DNA from: Bacillota bacterium
GTDB lineage: Bacteria; Bacillota; UBA4882; UBA8346
Length of the DNA stretch: 29,232 bases
Assembly: GCA_023435225.1 (NCBI GenBank)
Contig: JAEYRX010000102.1
Coordinates: 1 to 29,232 of the forward strand
Direction of reading: 5' to 3'
The notes beneath the pieces are model-generated. The model saw only the letters and a program-made list of their open reading frames with translations. It searched no databases and was not told the DNA's origin. The position numbers and the translations under genes were made by a program. This document shows, piece after piece, positions 1 to 7,106 of this stretch (positions are counted from its first letter, which is position 1; the number at the start of each line of letters is the position of its first letter).

Positions 1-31
1 TTGGTATTTATTTCATCCTATTACAGCTGTA

Positions 32-124
32 ATAAGTTGAATTAAATTCATTGACTCTCCATCACGTTCGGCTTTAGGGATGAAGGTGTTTAGATATTTA
101 TTAAAGAAATTTAATTCAACTTAT
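32..124. mobile_element. MITE-like palindromic element, short form
   Basis: The two ends are a perfect 17-bp inverted repeat, ATAAGTTGAATTAAATT at 32-48 and its complement at 108-124. The interior (about 70-104) is the reverse complement of 5260-5294 with about one mismatch. It has no coding capacity. The element therefore belongs to the same family as the longer copy at 5240-5504, in opposite orientation and without the tandem repeats. A non-autonomous miniature transposable element is the natural reading, but no transposase for it is visible in the window. Confidence 0.6.
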
Positions 125-269
125 ATAGATTATTTTATACTCATATTCCGCCCGGTTTTAACTTTTCCTGCTAAGCTTGGATTATATTCTACTTATTTAA
201 CAAATATTTAAGTGGCCAAAAAATCTGTTTTAATTCGTGTAAATCCGTGTCTAATAAAAATTTTTTGGT

Positions 270-1256
270 TTAATTACTTACAAATCCCGTCTCCCTTCCA
301 CACTTAGGGCATTTATCCAAAGCTATTACTTTTGTGTGATAGCTTTCTCTTTTAACCAACAAACTGCCACAGTCGGGGCATTGAGTATTATTGGATACTC
401 CAATGTTTCCAAGGTAAACGTATTTTAAGTATTCTTTGGCGATTTCAAAAGTTTGTTGCATGGTTTCCACCGGGGTTGCGGGAATATCCAGTTTATAATT
501 GGGGAAATAACGGGATAAATGCAGTGGTATCTCCGGGTCCAATCCGGCGATCCATTTTACCATTTTCCGGATTTCTGCCGGATTATCATTCTCTCCTGGA
601 ATGATTAAGGTGGTTAGCTCCAGATGAATTTTACCGGCTGCCGCCTCAATATTATCAAGCACCGGTTGCAATTTCCCATGGCATAGTTTCCGGTAATAAT
701 CCTCCTTAAAACCTTTAAGATCGATATTAGCCGCATCGGTCCATTCAAGAATCTCTCGCCAAGGTTCCGGACTTAAGAAAGCATTGGTAACTAAAACATT
801 CTTCAAACCCTTTTCCCGGATTAAGAGCATGGTAGCCATTAGAAATTCATACCACACTCCCGGCTCAGAGTAAGTATATGCCAGACCTATACTGCCGTCA
901 CTCCGGTTGGTCTCCTCCGCAATTACAGTTAATTCTTCCGAAGTAACTTTCCGGCAGGGAGCCTCTTCTCTCGAGATCTGCCAGTTTTGACAAAACTCAC
1001 AGCCCAGGGTACAACCGATGGTACCCACCGATAAAATCGGTTTCCCGGGATAAAAATGATATAAAGGTTTCTTTTCAATCGGGTCAAGTGAGATACTGGA
1101 GACCAACCCATAGTTGGCAGCTATTAATTTCCCGTCCCGATGAACCCGGACTTTACAAAACCCCGCCTTCTCCGGCGCAATCCGACATTGCTGCGGACAT
1201 AAAAAACAAGCAACTTTCCCCTCGGGGTTAACTTGATAATAACTAGCTTCTTGCAT
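270..1256 (-). CDS. amrS: AmmeMemoRadiSam system radical SAM enzyme
   Basis: A cytoplasmic radical SAM protein of about 328 residues, related to pyruvate formate-lyase activating enzymes. The cluster motif CX3CX2C is at C82, C86 and C89 (GCTLGCEFCQNW). An N-terminal cysteine cluster (C17, C20, C24, C34) and a C-terminal CPDC...CPKC zinc-ribbon-like segment are typical of the AmrS subgroup. A TTG three codons upstream also opens the frame; I prefer the ATG at 1256 because family members start just before the ExxxY segment, although neither start has a strong ribosome site. The next gene upstream is the Memo-AMMECR1 fusion, its usual partner, separated here by a repeat-filled 490-bp gap. The substrate of the system is not established; the family call is firm. 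Confidence 0.9.
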   Translation of the reverse strand: MQEASYYQVNPEGKVACFLCPQQCRIAPEKAGFCKVRVHRDGKLIAANYGLVSSISLDPIEKKPLYHFYPGKPILSVGTIGCTLGCEFCQNWQISREEAPCRKVTSEELTVIAEETNRSDGSIGLAYTYSEPGVWYEFLMATMLLIREKGLKNVLVTNAFLSPEPWREILEWTDAANIDLKGFKEDYYRKLCHGKLQPVLDNIEAAAGKIHLELTTLIIPGENDNPAEIRKMVKWIAGLDPEIPLHLSRYFPNYKLDIPATPVETMQQTFEIAKEYLKYVYLGNIGVSNNTQCPDCGSLLVKRESYHTKVIALDKCPKCGRETGFVSN

Positions 1257-1473
1257 TATCTTCAATTCTTTCTTAAATTATTTAAAATAGACATAGCCAT
1301 AATTTATATGAAAGTAACATTTTACTGTTCTAACTACAACACCTTACCCCTGCAATAGGGGCAACCACCGGTCAAGAGGTCAAAAAATTTATTTTTGGCG
1401 AAATAATATTTACTAATTTGAAAAATCTTTTCAGTTTTGGTTATCCCTATGCAGGGACATAAGCAATTCTAGA

Positions 1474-1650
1474 TAGTCGTCCACGCCAGCCTCCGCTGCG
1501 CACCTGAAAGAATGAAAATAAGGCTGGGTGAACGACAAGCGTCGATAGCATTTTCTATATAGTCGTCCACGCCAGCCTCCGCTGCGCACCTGAAAGAATG
1601 AAAATAAGGCTGGGTGAACGACAAGCCTCGATAGCATTTTCTATGTAGTC
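1474..1650. repeat. 86-bp tandem repeat with internal inverted repeat, two copies
   Basis: Two nearly identical 86-bp units start at 1474 and 1560, and the first five bases of a third unit follow at 1646. In each unit an arm beginning GTCGTCCACGCCAGCCT is followed about 28 nt later by AGGCTGGGTGAACGAC, which can pair with it over roughly 15 of 17 positions. The units differ at only a few bases. An open frame across them (1431-1637, minus) repeats its own peptide and has no independent support. Apart from this array and the heptamers at 1721-1750, I see nothing in the 1257-1744 gap except short CCCCT/AGGGG hairpins near 1350. Confidence 0.8.
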
Positions 1651-1720
1651 AATTAATTAACTAAATCCCAAAATCTATACCCTCAAGACATAGAGACACG
1701 AAGGCCAGCTATCAACCTTT

Positions 1721-1750
1721 TGCCTAATGCCTAATGCCTAATGCCTAATA
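1721..1750. repeat. 7-bp tandem repeat (AATGCCT)
   Basis: About four tandem copies of the heptamer AATGCCT. The last copy overlaps the TAG stop codon (1745-1747) of the Memo-AMMECR1 gene, so the repeat forms the immediate 3' flank of that reading frame. It resembles the short tandemly repeated repetitive sequences described in cyanobacterial genomes. Other heptamer tracts occur at 5586-5615, 14212-14250, 16396-16419, 20903-20935 and 28980-29066. Confidence 0.7.
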
Positions 1751-3142
1751 ATACCTTACAACTTCAAACCTCTCCAACTGAACATCTTCGTCATTCCCAA
1801 TCCCGGCTTTTTGCTTAGCGATCTTCACCTGTTCCTCGGCGGTATCGATTCCTTCCAAATTAGGCAGTAACAATCCCCGTCGGTATCCTTGACTTACAAT
1901 AACCCCGTATTTTTCCGGATTAAGTTCATCAAGACCGGATATCGGTTCTGCCGGTTTCAGAATGTCAACGCTAAATACCAGATCGGCTAATTCCTCTTCT
2001 TCCACCGGATTAAACCTCGGGTCCCGGGTGGAGGCTGAGATGGCATTCTGCCTGACTTCGGCCACAATATTATTTTGAGTGGGTTCGGTGGTCCCAATGC
2101 AGCCACGAAGCTGCCCATGTTTCTTAATGGACACAAAAGTCCCGGCTTTTTCTGTTAAAAAAGGCTCCAGATTTTCCGGTTCCGGAAGTTTTTGATCCCT
2201 TACATAAGCCTCAACTACTTGCCGGGCATAGCGGACAATCGAGTTCTCCTTTTGATGCCTTTCATCCACTTTGCGTTGCCGGTTGGCAAACAACTCTTCG
2301 GTTAAACTTTCCTGTTTTTCACCGGTAGGCTTAAAAGAAGCCACCCCATACCCTACTCCAAAGGGCCCTTGGTAACTAAAGACTTTAGATTCATATTTCA
2401 AACGATCCAGTGTTCCCGCCAACATAATCAAACTACGGAATCCGCATTCGGCAGCCTTTTCAACCAAAACCGGGTCCAACTGAAAAAGTTCATCTAAGTT
2501 AGATTCTTTAATCAAGGAAATAATCTTCTGGTCGAATTCCAACCCTTTTGGGTTATATCCGGCCGGCGCTTCCGATTTTAAGCAATGAGACAAGTCCCCG
2601 CTAGCGATAATTGCTACTTTACGGTTAAGCTGCTCGGCGGCTTTTTGGACCACCGTGCCGAAACGGTAAAGTTCTTCCAATGGCAGATAACTTAAAGGGA
2701 TAATCACCAATTTAACCCGGTCAGCCCATTTCTGGTCAAAAAATGACAACGGGACCAGTACTCCATGGTCTAAAGCATCTTGGGCACGATACTTGGCAGC
2801 CAATGAACTATCCATTTTAAGGACCGGCAACCCAACTTCCGGACTGTCGACGATTATTTTTTCCACCAGCTCCAGGTCATTATCCCATTGCCACTTCTTA
2901 TGATGTCCAAACCGGCTTAAACTGCCTGTCAAATATTTATCTCCATATATAACAATCGCATCTGAGAAAACGGTACCATGTGGTGTGAAAACAACTAAGG
3001 TCTCCGGCTGATCCGCCGCCAATATCCGGTCAATCTCCTTCATGGATTTAATAGTATCCGCAACTTCGGCCAAATCAGCCGGTTTCCCCACTCCTTCAAC
3101 AATTATCGGCGGATGGGGCGCCAAAACTCCCAAAGAAATCAT
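1745..3142 (-). CDS. AmmeMemoRadiSam system fusion protein (Memo domain + AMMECR1 domain)
   Basis: The 465-residue protein joins two domains that are separate genes in many organisms. Residues 1-270 are Memo-like (MEMO1/LigB dioxygenase fold): APHPPI at the N terminus, then TPHG, LDHGVLVPL and SGDLSH, giving candidate metal-ligand histidines at 55, 126 and 186. Residues about 300-465 are an AMMECR1 domain with the hallmark LRGCIG at 345-350. A charged linker (about 272-300) joins them. An ATG nine codons upstream is possible, but a GGGAAG site lies eight bases before the ATG at 3142 and nothing suitable precedes the longer start. It pairs with the radical SAM gene downstream. The biochemical role of the system remains unsettled. 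Confidence 0.9.
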   Translation of the reverse strand: MISLGVLAPHPPIIVEGVGKPADLAEVADTIKSMKEIDRILAADQPETLVVFTPHGTVFSDAIVIYGDKYLTGSLSRFGHHKKWQWDNDLELVEKIIVDSPEVGLPVLKMDSSLAAKYRAQDALDHGVLVPLSFFDQKWADRVKLVIIPLSYLPLEELYRFGTVVQKAAEQLNRKVAIIASGDLSHCLKSEAPAGYNPKGLEFDQKIISLIKESNLDELFQLDPVLVEKAAECGFRSLIMLAGTLDRLKYESKVFSYQGPFGVGYGVASFKPTGEKQESLTEELFANRQRKVDERHQKENSIVRYARQVVEAYVRDQKLPEPENLEPFLTEKAGTFVSIKKHGQLRGCIGTTEPTQNNIVAEVRQNAISASTRDPRFNPVEEEELADLVFSVDILKPAEPISGLDELNPEKYGVIVSQGYRRGLLLPNLEGIDTAEEQVKIAKQKAGIGNDEDVQLERFEVVRYY

Positions 3143-3216
3143 TGTTATCACTTCCCGTCTTAAATTCATTAGTTCAAAAGTTATTAGTATATTAGTTATT
3201 GGTTATTAGTTTATTA

Positions 3217-3316
3217 GGGAAGCGCTGATTAATTGAATAAGTGAGGATTTTGTGCTTCGTAAAATGCCTAATACCGCATATTTGCTCGCATAAAATCGGA
3301 TTAATCAGCACTTCCT
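3217..3316. mobile_element. MITE-like palindromic element, copy A
   Basis: About 100 bp bounded by GGGAAGCGCTGATTAAT (3217-3233) and a near-complement at 3300-3316 that carries two changes. A second copy at 15724-15822 is about 90 percent identical over its whole length and has perfect 17-bp ends. The sequence is non-coding and can fold on itself. No clear target-site duplication could be assigned. It sits in the 286-bp gap between the Memo fusion and the beta-barrel-like gene. The rest of that gap is AT-rich, with TTATTAG-type simple repeats. Confidence 0.7.
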
Positions 3317-3428
3317 TAGATCTTGTTTCCAAGTCTAAATAAGTTTAGTGTTAATCTTAAGTTCCCAGTTGTCATTTAATAAAAGCTAAGGCAATAAATC
3401 ATTTAGTTGTTATTCAAATCCGCAATTC

Positions 3429-4595
3429 TTATAACTCTCTTTCCACTTTCAACTGGTAATATGCATTGTTATGTTGAAGATCGCCTGCTGGAACTGCTTT
3501 TATATATAAATTATAAAGTTTTAACTTCCAATTTAGTTTTCCATAAAAACCGAATTTATTAACATCTTCCCGCATAGCTGATTTGTAATCATATTTACCG
3601 TAAGAACAACCAATTCCTAAAAAAAAAGTTTTCGTGAAGTCATGTTGAACTTCGGTTCCTAATTTTAATTCCGAACGGCTGTTGGTATCTTCCTCTTCAA
3701 CAGTCCCGTCGGGGTCATAATAGTTGGAAGTTAAATAATACTGAAGTTCATTATAGATTATTCCAACCGACAGTTTTGTAGCTGTTGAAATCTTAAAATA
3801 TAAATCGGTATCAAATTTCCAACTGTCCTGATAATGGTCAAAACCCTTATCCCAATCTGTCAGGCTATACTCCGATGTTAACCGGCACCGCTCATTAATA
3901 CGATATTCCGCTCCAATAATCCATTGTTCTTTCCAATATGCTCTCATTAATTTGGCATCAAAGGGATAATCGCAGGTGGTTTCCTGATAACCAAATTCCA
4001 CTTCAAATCCGGGGTTAATCTTCCAGATTACCCCTTCTTCCAACTGCAATTTCTCAGAGGATAGATAAGTGTTAATCGGATAGTTTTTAACGATCCGGGT
4101 TAAATCCAGAGCCCAATCCAGTCCAAATAAATCCCATCCACAACCCAAGGTTTGCTCTTCAAAATTATAACGATATTCGCTAGTATCTCCATTTGCCGTG
4201 TCTCTCAAACCATACTTGGCGCCTAAATTGAAGCCGATGCGTTCGCCGAAATACTTCTGATAATCGACTCCGGTTGTCTGAAGATAATAGCTTTGATTTC
4301 GGCTGTAATTTAGATCGAAATCGAGATTTTCCGAAAGTTTGGGAAAATTAATTCCAATCCGGAGCCAGGAATACTCATCACCGGAGCCCATCAGATAAAT
4401 CCTATCGGTTATATCTAAACAGAACCAATCCCAGTCTCCTCCCATTTTGGATGACAAAGCCCCGGTAGTTTCTTTTCCGGAAGAAACAGTGGAGTCTACT
4501 CCGATTTTTTCGATCCCAAAGCCGGCTAAAACTTGACAACCGCTCCCTACCAACATATACAAACCCAAAACCAACACCCCAAATAATATCCGCAT
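3429..4595 (-). CDS. Exported beta-barrel-like protein, unknown function
   Basis: A 388-residue protein with a Sec signal peptide: a short basic start, a hydrophobic core (about 3-17) and a plausible VLA/G cleavage near residue 25. A cysteine at residue 20 (GSGC) is a poor lipobox match. The mature part is rich in Tyr, Trp, Asp and Asn and shows many alternating polar/hydrophobic stretches such as YYLQTTGVDYQKYF and LYIKAVPAG, as in transmembrane beta strands of outer-membrane barrels. It does not end in the canonical C-terminal aromatic residue. The ATG is preceded by GGGG at five bases. It appears monocistronic, with no related neighbour. If it is a true outer-membrane protein the host is diderm; an exported beta-rich surface protein is the alternative. 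Confidence 0.55.
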   Translation of the reverse strand: MRILFGVLVLGLYMLVGSGCQVLAGFGIEKIGVDSTVSSGKETTGALSSKMGGDWDWFCLDITDRIYLMGSGDEYSWLRIGINFPKLSENLDFDLNYSRNQSYYLQTTGVDYQKYFGERIGFNLGAKYGLRDTANGDTSEYRYNFEEQTLGCGWDLFGLDWALDLTRIVKNYPINTYLSSEKLQLEEGVIWKINPGFEVEFGYQETTCDYPFDAKLMRAYWKEQWIIGAEYRINERCRLTSEYSLTDWDKGFDHYQDSWKFDTDLYFKISTATKLSVGIIYNELQYYLTSNYYDPDGTVEEEDTNSRSELKLGTEVQHDFTKTFFLGIGCSYGKYDYKSAMREDVNKFGFYGKLNWKLKLYNLYIKAVPAGDLQHNNAYYQLKVEREL

Positions 4596-4709
4596 TTTTA
4601 CCCCAATATTTGTTAATTTTGGATACTATTCGTTTGATTTTAACAATTATCCTTCTTTTCTGTAATAATACATTAATGTAAATTGTCTAAAATTTTTGAA
4701 AATGCAGTT

Positions 4710-4801
4710 ATCCGTGTTAATCTGTGTCTAAGTTGAATTTGATTTTTATTATAAATTTTTTGATACGGATTTACACAGATTTAAAAAGGATTAACACGGA
4801 T
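4710..4801. repeat. Inverted ATCCGTGTTAATC repeat
   Basis: Perfect 13-bp inverted arms, ATCCGTGTTAATC at 4710-4722 and its complement at 4789-4801, enclose AT-rich DNA with a further CGGATTTACACAGATTT copy. A related tract lies at about 233-252. These look like members of a dispersed intergenic repeat and have no coding potential. A GTTGAATT end of the palindromic element family also occurs inside, at 4732. Confidence 0.55.
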
Positions 4802-4812
4802 AAAAATATAAA

Positions 4813-5151
4813 TTATTCCGGTATTAAGCCGATGACAAAGTCCCATATTTCATTGGCCGCGTCGCAAACTATTTCCGAATCAACCTCGGCTAGTTGCGGC
4901 ATAAAGAAGTAGTCCAATTCCCCTTCAATGGATTCAAACTCCGGTTCAAGCTGTTTACATTGCTCAAATACGGCTTTTAAGTCCGAACCCGGCTCTCCGT
5001 CCTGCGAGACCAAATACCCCTGCAACAGATAAGTCACTCCCTGTTGGAACCTTTTCAACCCCTCCACCGGTTCTCTGACAATCATCCGTTCTCCATCTTG
5101 AAATAGCTGATCAGCTTCTTCCAAGTAATCTTCTACCTCCCACACAACCAT
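4813..5151 (-). CDS. Small HEPN-like helical protein
   Basis: A 112-residue acidic, helix-rich cytoplasmic protein. The pattern of an N-terminal amphipathic helix, a central AxxxLLQGYLxxQG-like helix and a following ELxxxxEQCKQLEPEF segment resembles HEPN-domain proteins. However, the histidine usual in the catalytic RX4-6H motif is not evident, so nuclease activity is not supported. The ATG is preceded closely by AAGGGTGGG. It stands alone between two repeat-rich gaps, with no nucleotidyltransferase (MNT) partner next to it. It could equally be an uncharacterised helical-bundle protein. Confidence 0.6.
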   Translation of the reverse strand: MVVWEVEDYLEEADQLFQDGERMIVREPVEGLKRFQQGVTYLLQGYLVSQDGEPGSDLKAVFEQCKQLEPEFESIEGELDYFFMPQLAEVDSEIVCDAANEIWDFVIGLIPE

Positions 5152-5239
5152 CCCACCCTTCTATATGTGTTGACTAAATATATGAAATACTCAACATATT
5201 TTTTTACTTGATAAAAAATGAATTAAATTCCTTAGTATA

Positions 5240-5504
5240 TAGGTTGAATTAAATTTTCCGAATAAATATTTAAACACCTTCATCCCTAAAGCCGGTTAAG
5301 ACGCATAGGCGAGCAGTAAGCGAAAGCTTACGACCAGCCTAGGACGCATAGGCGAGCAGTAAGCGGAAGCTTACGACCAGCCTAGGACGCATAGGCGAGC
5401 AGTAAGCGAAAGCTTACGACCAGCCTAGGACGCATAGGCGAGCAGTAAGCGAAAGCTTACGACCAGCCCGTTAATAGAGAATTAATGAACTTAATTCATT
5501 TTAT
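5240..5504. mobile_element. MITE-like element containing a hairpin repeat array
   Basis: The left end (from 5240, core GTTGAATTAAATT at 5243) and the segment to about 5294 match the reverse complement of the 32-124 element. The right end (about 5476-5504, AGAG...TTAATTCAT) matches its other end more loosely. Between them, where the short form has only about 15 bp, lie four 43-bp repeats. Another ATGAATTAAATTC copy at 5218 makes the exact left border uncertain. The remaining DNA of the 5152-5783 gap is AT-rich, with a heptamer tract and a small palindrome and no gene that I can support. Confidence 0.6.
5300..5470 (+). repeat. Four tandem 43-bp hairpin repeats
   Basis: Units start at 5300, 5343, 5386 and 5429 and are nearly identical. 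Each unit folds: TAGGC pairs with GCCTA, then a symmetric GAGCA/GACCA internal loop, then GTAAGC paired with GCTTAC closed by a GAAA loop. In the fourth unit the outer right arm is only partly kept (GCC followed by CG). Unit 2 has a GGAA loop instead of GAAA, so the GNRA pattern is kept on the plus strand. There are no unique spacers, so this is not a CRISPR array. Function is unknown; it could act as RNA on the plus strand or as a DNA cruciform. Confidence 0.85.
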
Positions 5505-5585
5505 ATATCTCTCCGGATTATATTTCTTGACCGGAAAATAATTCCCTGTTAGTTATAGAAATATTCGGGTGAAAATTTCCTAGTT

Positions 5586-5615
5586 GGGCGAAAGGCTTGA
5601 GGCGACAGGCGAGAG
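5586..5615. repeat. 7-bp degenerate tandem repeat (AGGCGAM)
   Basis: The tract reads GGCGAA-AGGCTTG-AGGCGAC-AGGCGAG with a seven-base period. A closely related AAAGGCT/AGAGGCG tract occurs between mcsB and clpC (28980-29066). Confidence 0.5.
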
Positions 5616-5742
5616 TGAATGAGTTGAAGTCTACAGGCTTAACATAAATATGGATGCAATGTTATATTATACCTGTCTGAATAAGAATTATTAATTAGTG
5701 TAAAGAAATAATGATACTTTTTCATTTTATTTTTTAAGGATA

Positions 5743-5773
5743 GATGTTGAATTTAAAAGTTTAATTCAACATC
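5743..5773. repeat. Small perfect palindrome, possible end-to-end remnant
   Basis: GATGTTGAATT and its exact complement AATTCAACATC flank a nine-base loop. It lies just 3' of the MFS gene, so it could act as a weak, AT-rich transcript end on the minus strand. The arms contain the same GTTGAATT as the ends of the elements at 32-124 and 5240-5504, so it may be a deletion derivative with the interior lost. Confidence 0.45.
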
Positions 5774-5783
5774 CATAGGTCCT

Positions 5784-7058
5784 TTAGAGCCTGGTGGTGA
5801 GATCCTTCATTTGTTTTTTAATTTTGCAACCTTGCGTTTTTTCCTTTACACTAAGGATCAAAGCCGATTCTTTCATGCGCAAGACAATCGGCAGCTCCAA
5901 AACCGTTGCTGCAACAATTACAAGCATAGGTAAAACTAATGAATCCGAAACACTCCTCAAAACTTCAAAAATATAAACGATTAAAACTCCCGATATCTGC
6001 CCCATAAGAAGTATAATACCTAGAGAAGTACCCTCTTGTATAGGGTAGGCCACTTCCGAACCGTGTTGGAAAAGGATGGGAGCTACACCCATGATGGAAA
6101 AACCCGCTATACCGGCTATAACCAGCATAAAAAGAAAGCTATTTCCGAAAGTAAATCCTAGAAAAACCGGAATCATAATCGAAATCGAACCCAGAAAAAA
6201 AGGAATTCTTACCCCAATCTTATCCGATATCAAAGGCAGAACAACAGCACCTATTATCCCGGCGAGCACGAAAACCGCACCTACGATACCCGCTTGCGTG
6301 GAAGTAATGCCATGAGGCGTAAGAATTGTTTCAAGCAGTGTTAATACAGTATTAAATATCCCTATTGATATAAAACAAATTATCATCACTACAAGATAAG
6401 ATTTATTTATGAAAAGATTTCCGACAGATGCCATACTGAAATTCTCTTTTACTGCAGTTGGACCGGGAGGAGCGATCCGTGGCTTTTCCTTTGTAAACAA
6501 TATACTGATAAATGCAGATATTATGGCTATAATAGCAAATACTCGGAGCAAGGCCGGTATCCCCAAATTATCCGCCAGCATAGGAGCTAAAATCATTGGA
6601 ACTGCAAACCCGATAAATTGCGCCATGGTAAGGAGCCCTGCCGCTGTAGATCGTTCATATGCCGGAAACCAGTTGGCCGGAACCTTTGTTGATATATTTA
6701 GTAAAAACGGCTGGCCTATAGCAACAATAAATTGGGCAATCAATACAACAGTGAAATTTTCGGCAAATATAGCCCTTATAGTTCCAAAAACTGCTGTAAG
6801 AACAGCTCCGATAATAAGGGAATACCGATAACCGTATCTGTCCACTACCCATGACGCAGGTATGGAAAACAATATAAACATAATCATATAGCTCATTGAA
6901 AGCAAGTCAATGCTTATGCTGCTTACTCCATAAAAACTCTTAGCCAGAGTGGCTATTGGGGCAAAAGAAAGCCACATTATTTCTGTTGCGATAATTATTG
7001 GCACAATTGCCAGCAGGATAACCCATCGATAGTTTGACACATTATTTTTTTCCTCCAT
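5784..7058 (-). CDS. MFS transporter
   Basis: A major facilitator superfamily permease of about 424 residues with twelve hydrophobic segments and a central cytoplasmic loop around KEKPRIAPPGP. A motif-A-like VVDRYGYRYS follows the second helix. It is the last gene of a four-gene operon with an FGGY kinase, a class II aldolase and a class III aminotransferase, so it probably imports the substrate of that pathway. An ATG seven codons upstream is open, but a GGGGGAG site lies four to five bases before the ATG at 7058, which I therefore chose. The specificity cannot be read from the sequence; proton-coupled uptake is only the commonest mode in the family. Confidence 0.85.
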   Translation of the reverse strand: MEEKNNVSNYRWVILLAIVPIIIATEIMWLSFAPIATLAKSFYGVSSISIDLLSMSYMIMFILFSIPASWVVDRYGYRYSLIIGAVLTAVFGTIRAIFAENFTVVLIAQFIVAIGQPFLLNISTKVPANWFPAYERSTAAGLLTMAQFIGFAVPMILAPMLADNLGIPALLRVFAIIAIISAFISILFTKEKPRIAPPGPTAVKENFSMASVGNLFINKSYLVVMIICFISIGIFNTVLTLLETILTPHGITSTQAGIVGAVFVLAGIIGAVVLPLISDKIGVRIPFFLGSISIMIPVFLGFTFGNSFLFMLVIAGIAGFSIMGVAPILFQHGSEVAYPIQEGTSLGIILLMGQISGVLIVYIFEVLRSVSDSLVLPMLVIVAATVLELPIVLRMKESALILSVKEKTQGCKIKKQMKDLTTRL

Positions 7059-7106
7059 ATCGCTCCCCCATTCTTTCATACCAAATATTTTCCTGTTTCA
7101 CTTATT

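Noticed and set aside
1431..1637. 68-codon minus-strand ORF
   Set aside because: It spans the 86-bp tandem repeat and repeats its own peptide; no start signal.
4724..4912. 62-codon plus-strand ORF
   Set aside because: It crosses the inverted intergenic repeat and runs antisense into the HEPN-like gene.
5300..5470. CRISPR array
   Set aside because: The 43-bp units are directly adjacent with no unique spacers, and no cas gene is in the window.
6409..6831. 140-codon plus-strand ORF
   Set aside because: It lies wholly antisense to the MFS gene, and its composition follows from the hydrophobic codons on the other strand; no ribosome site or family match.
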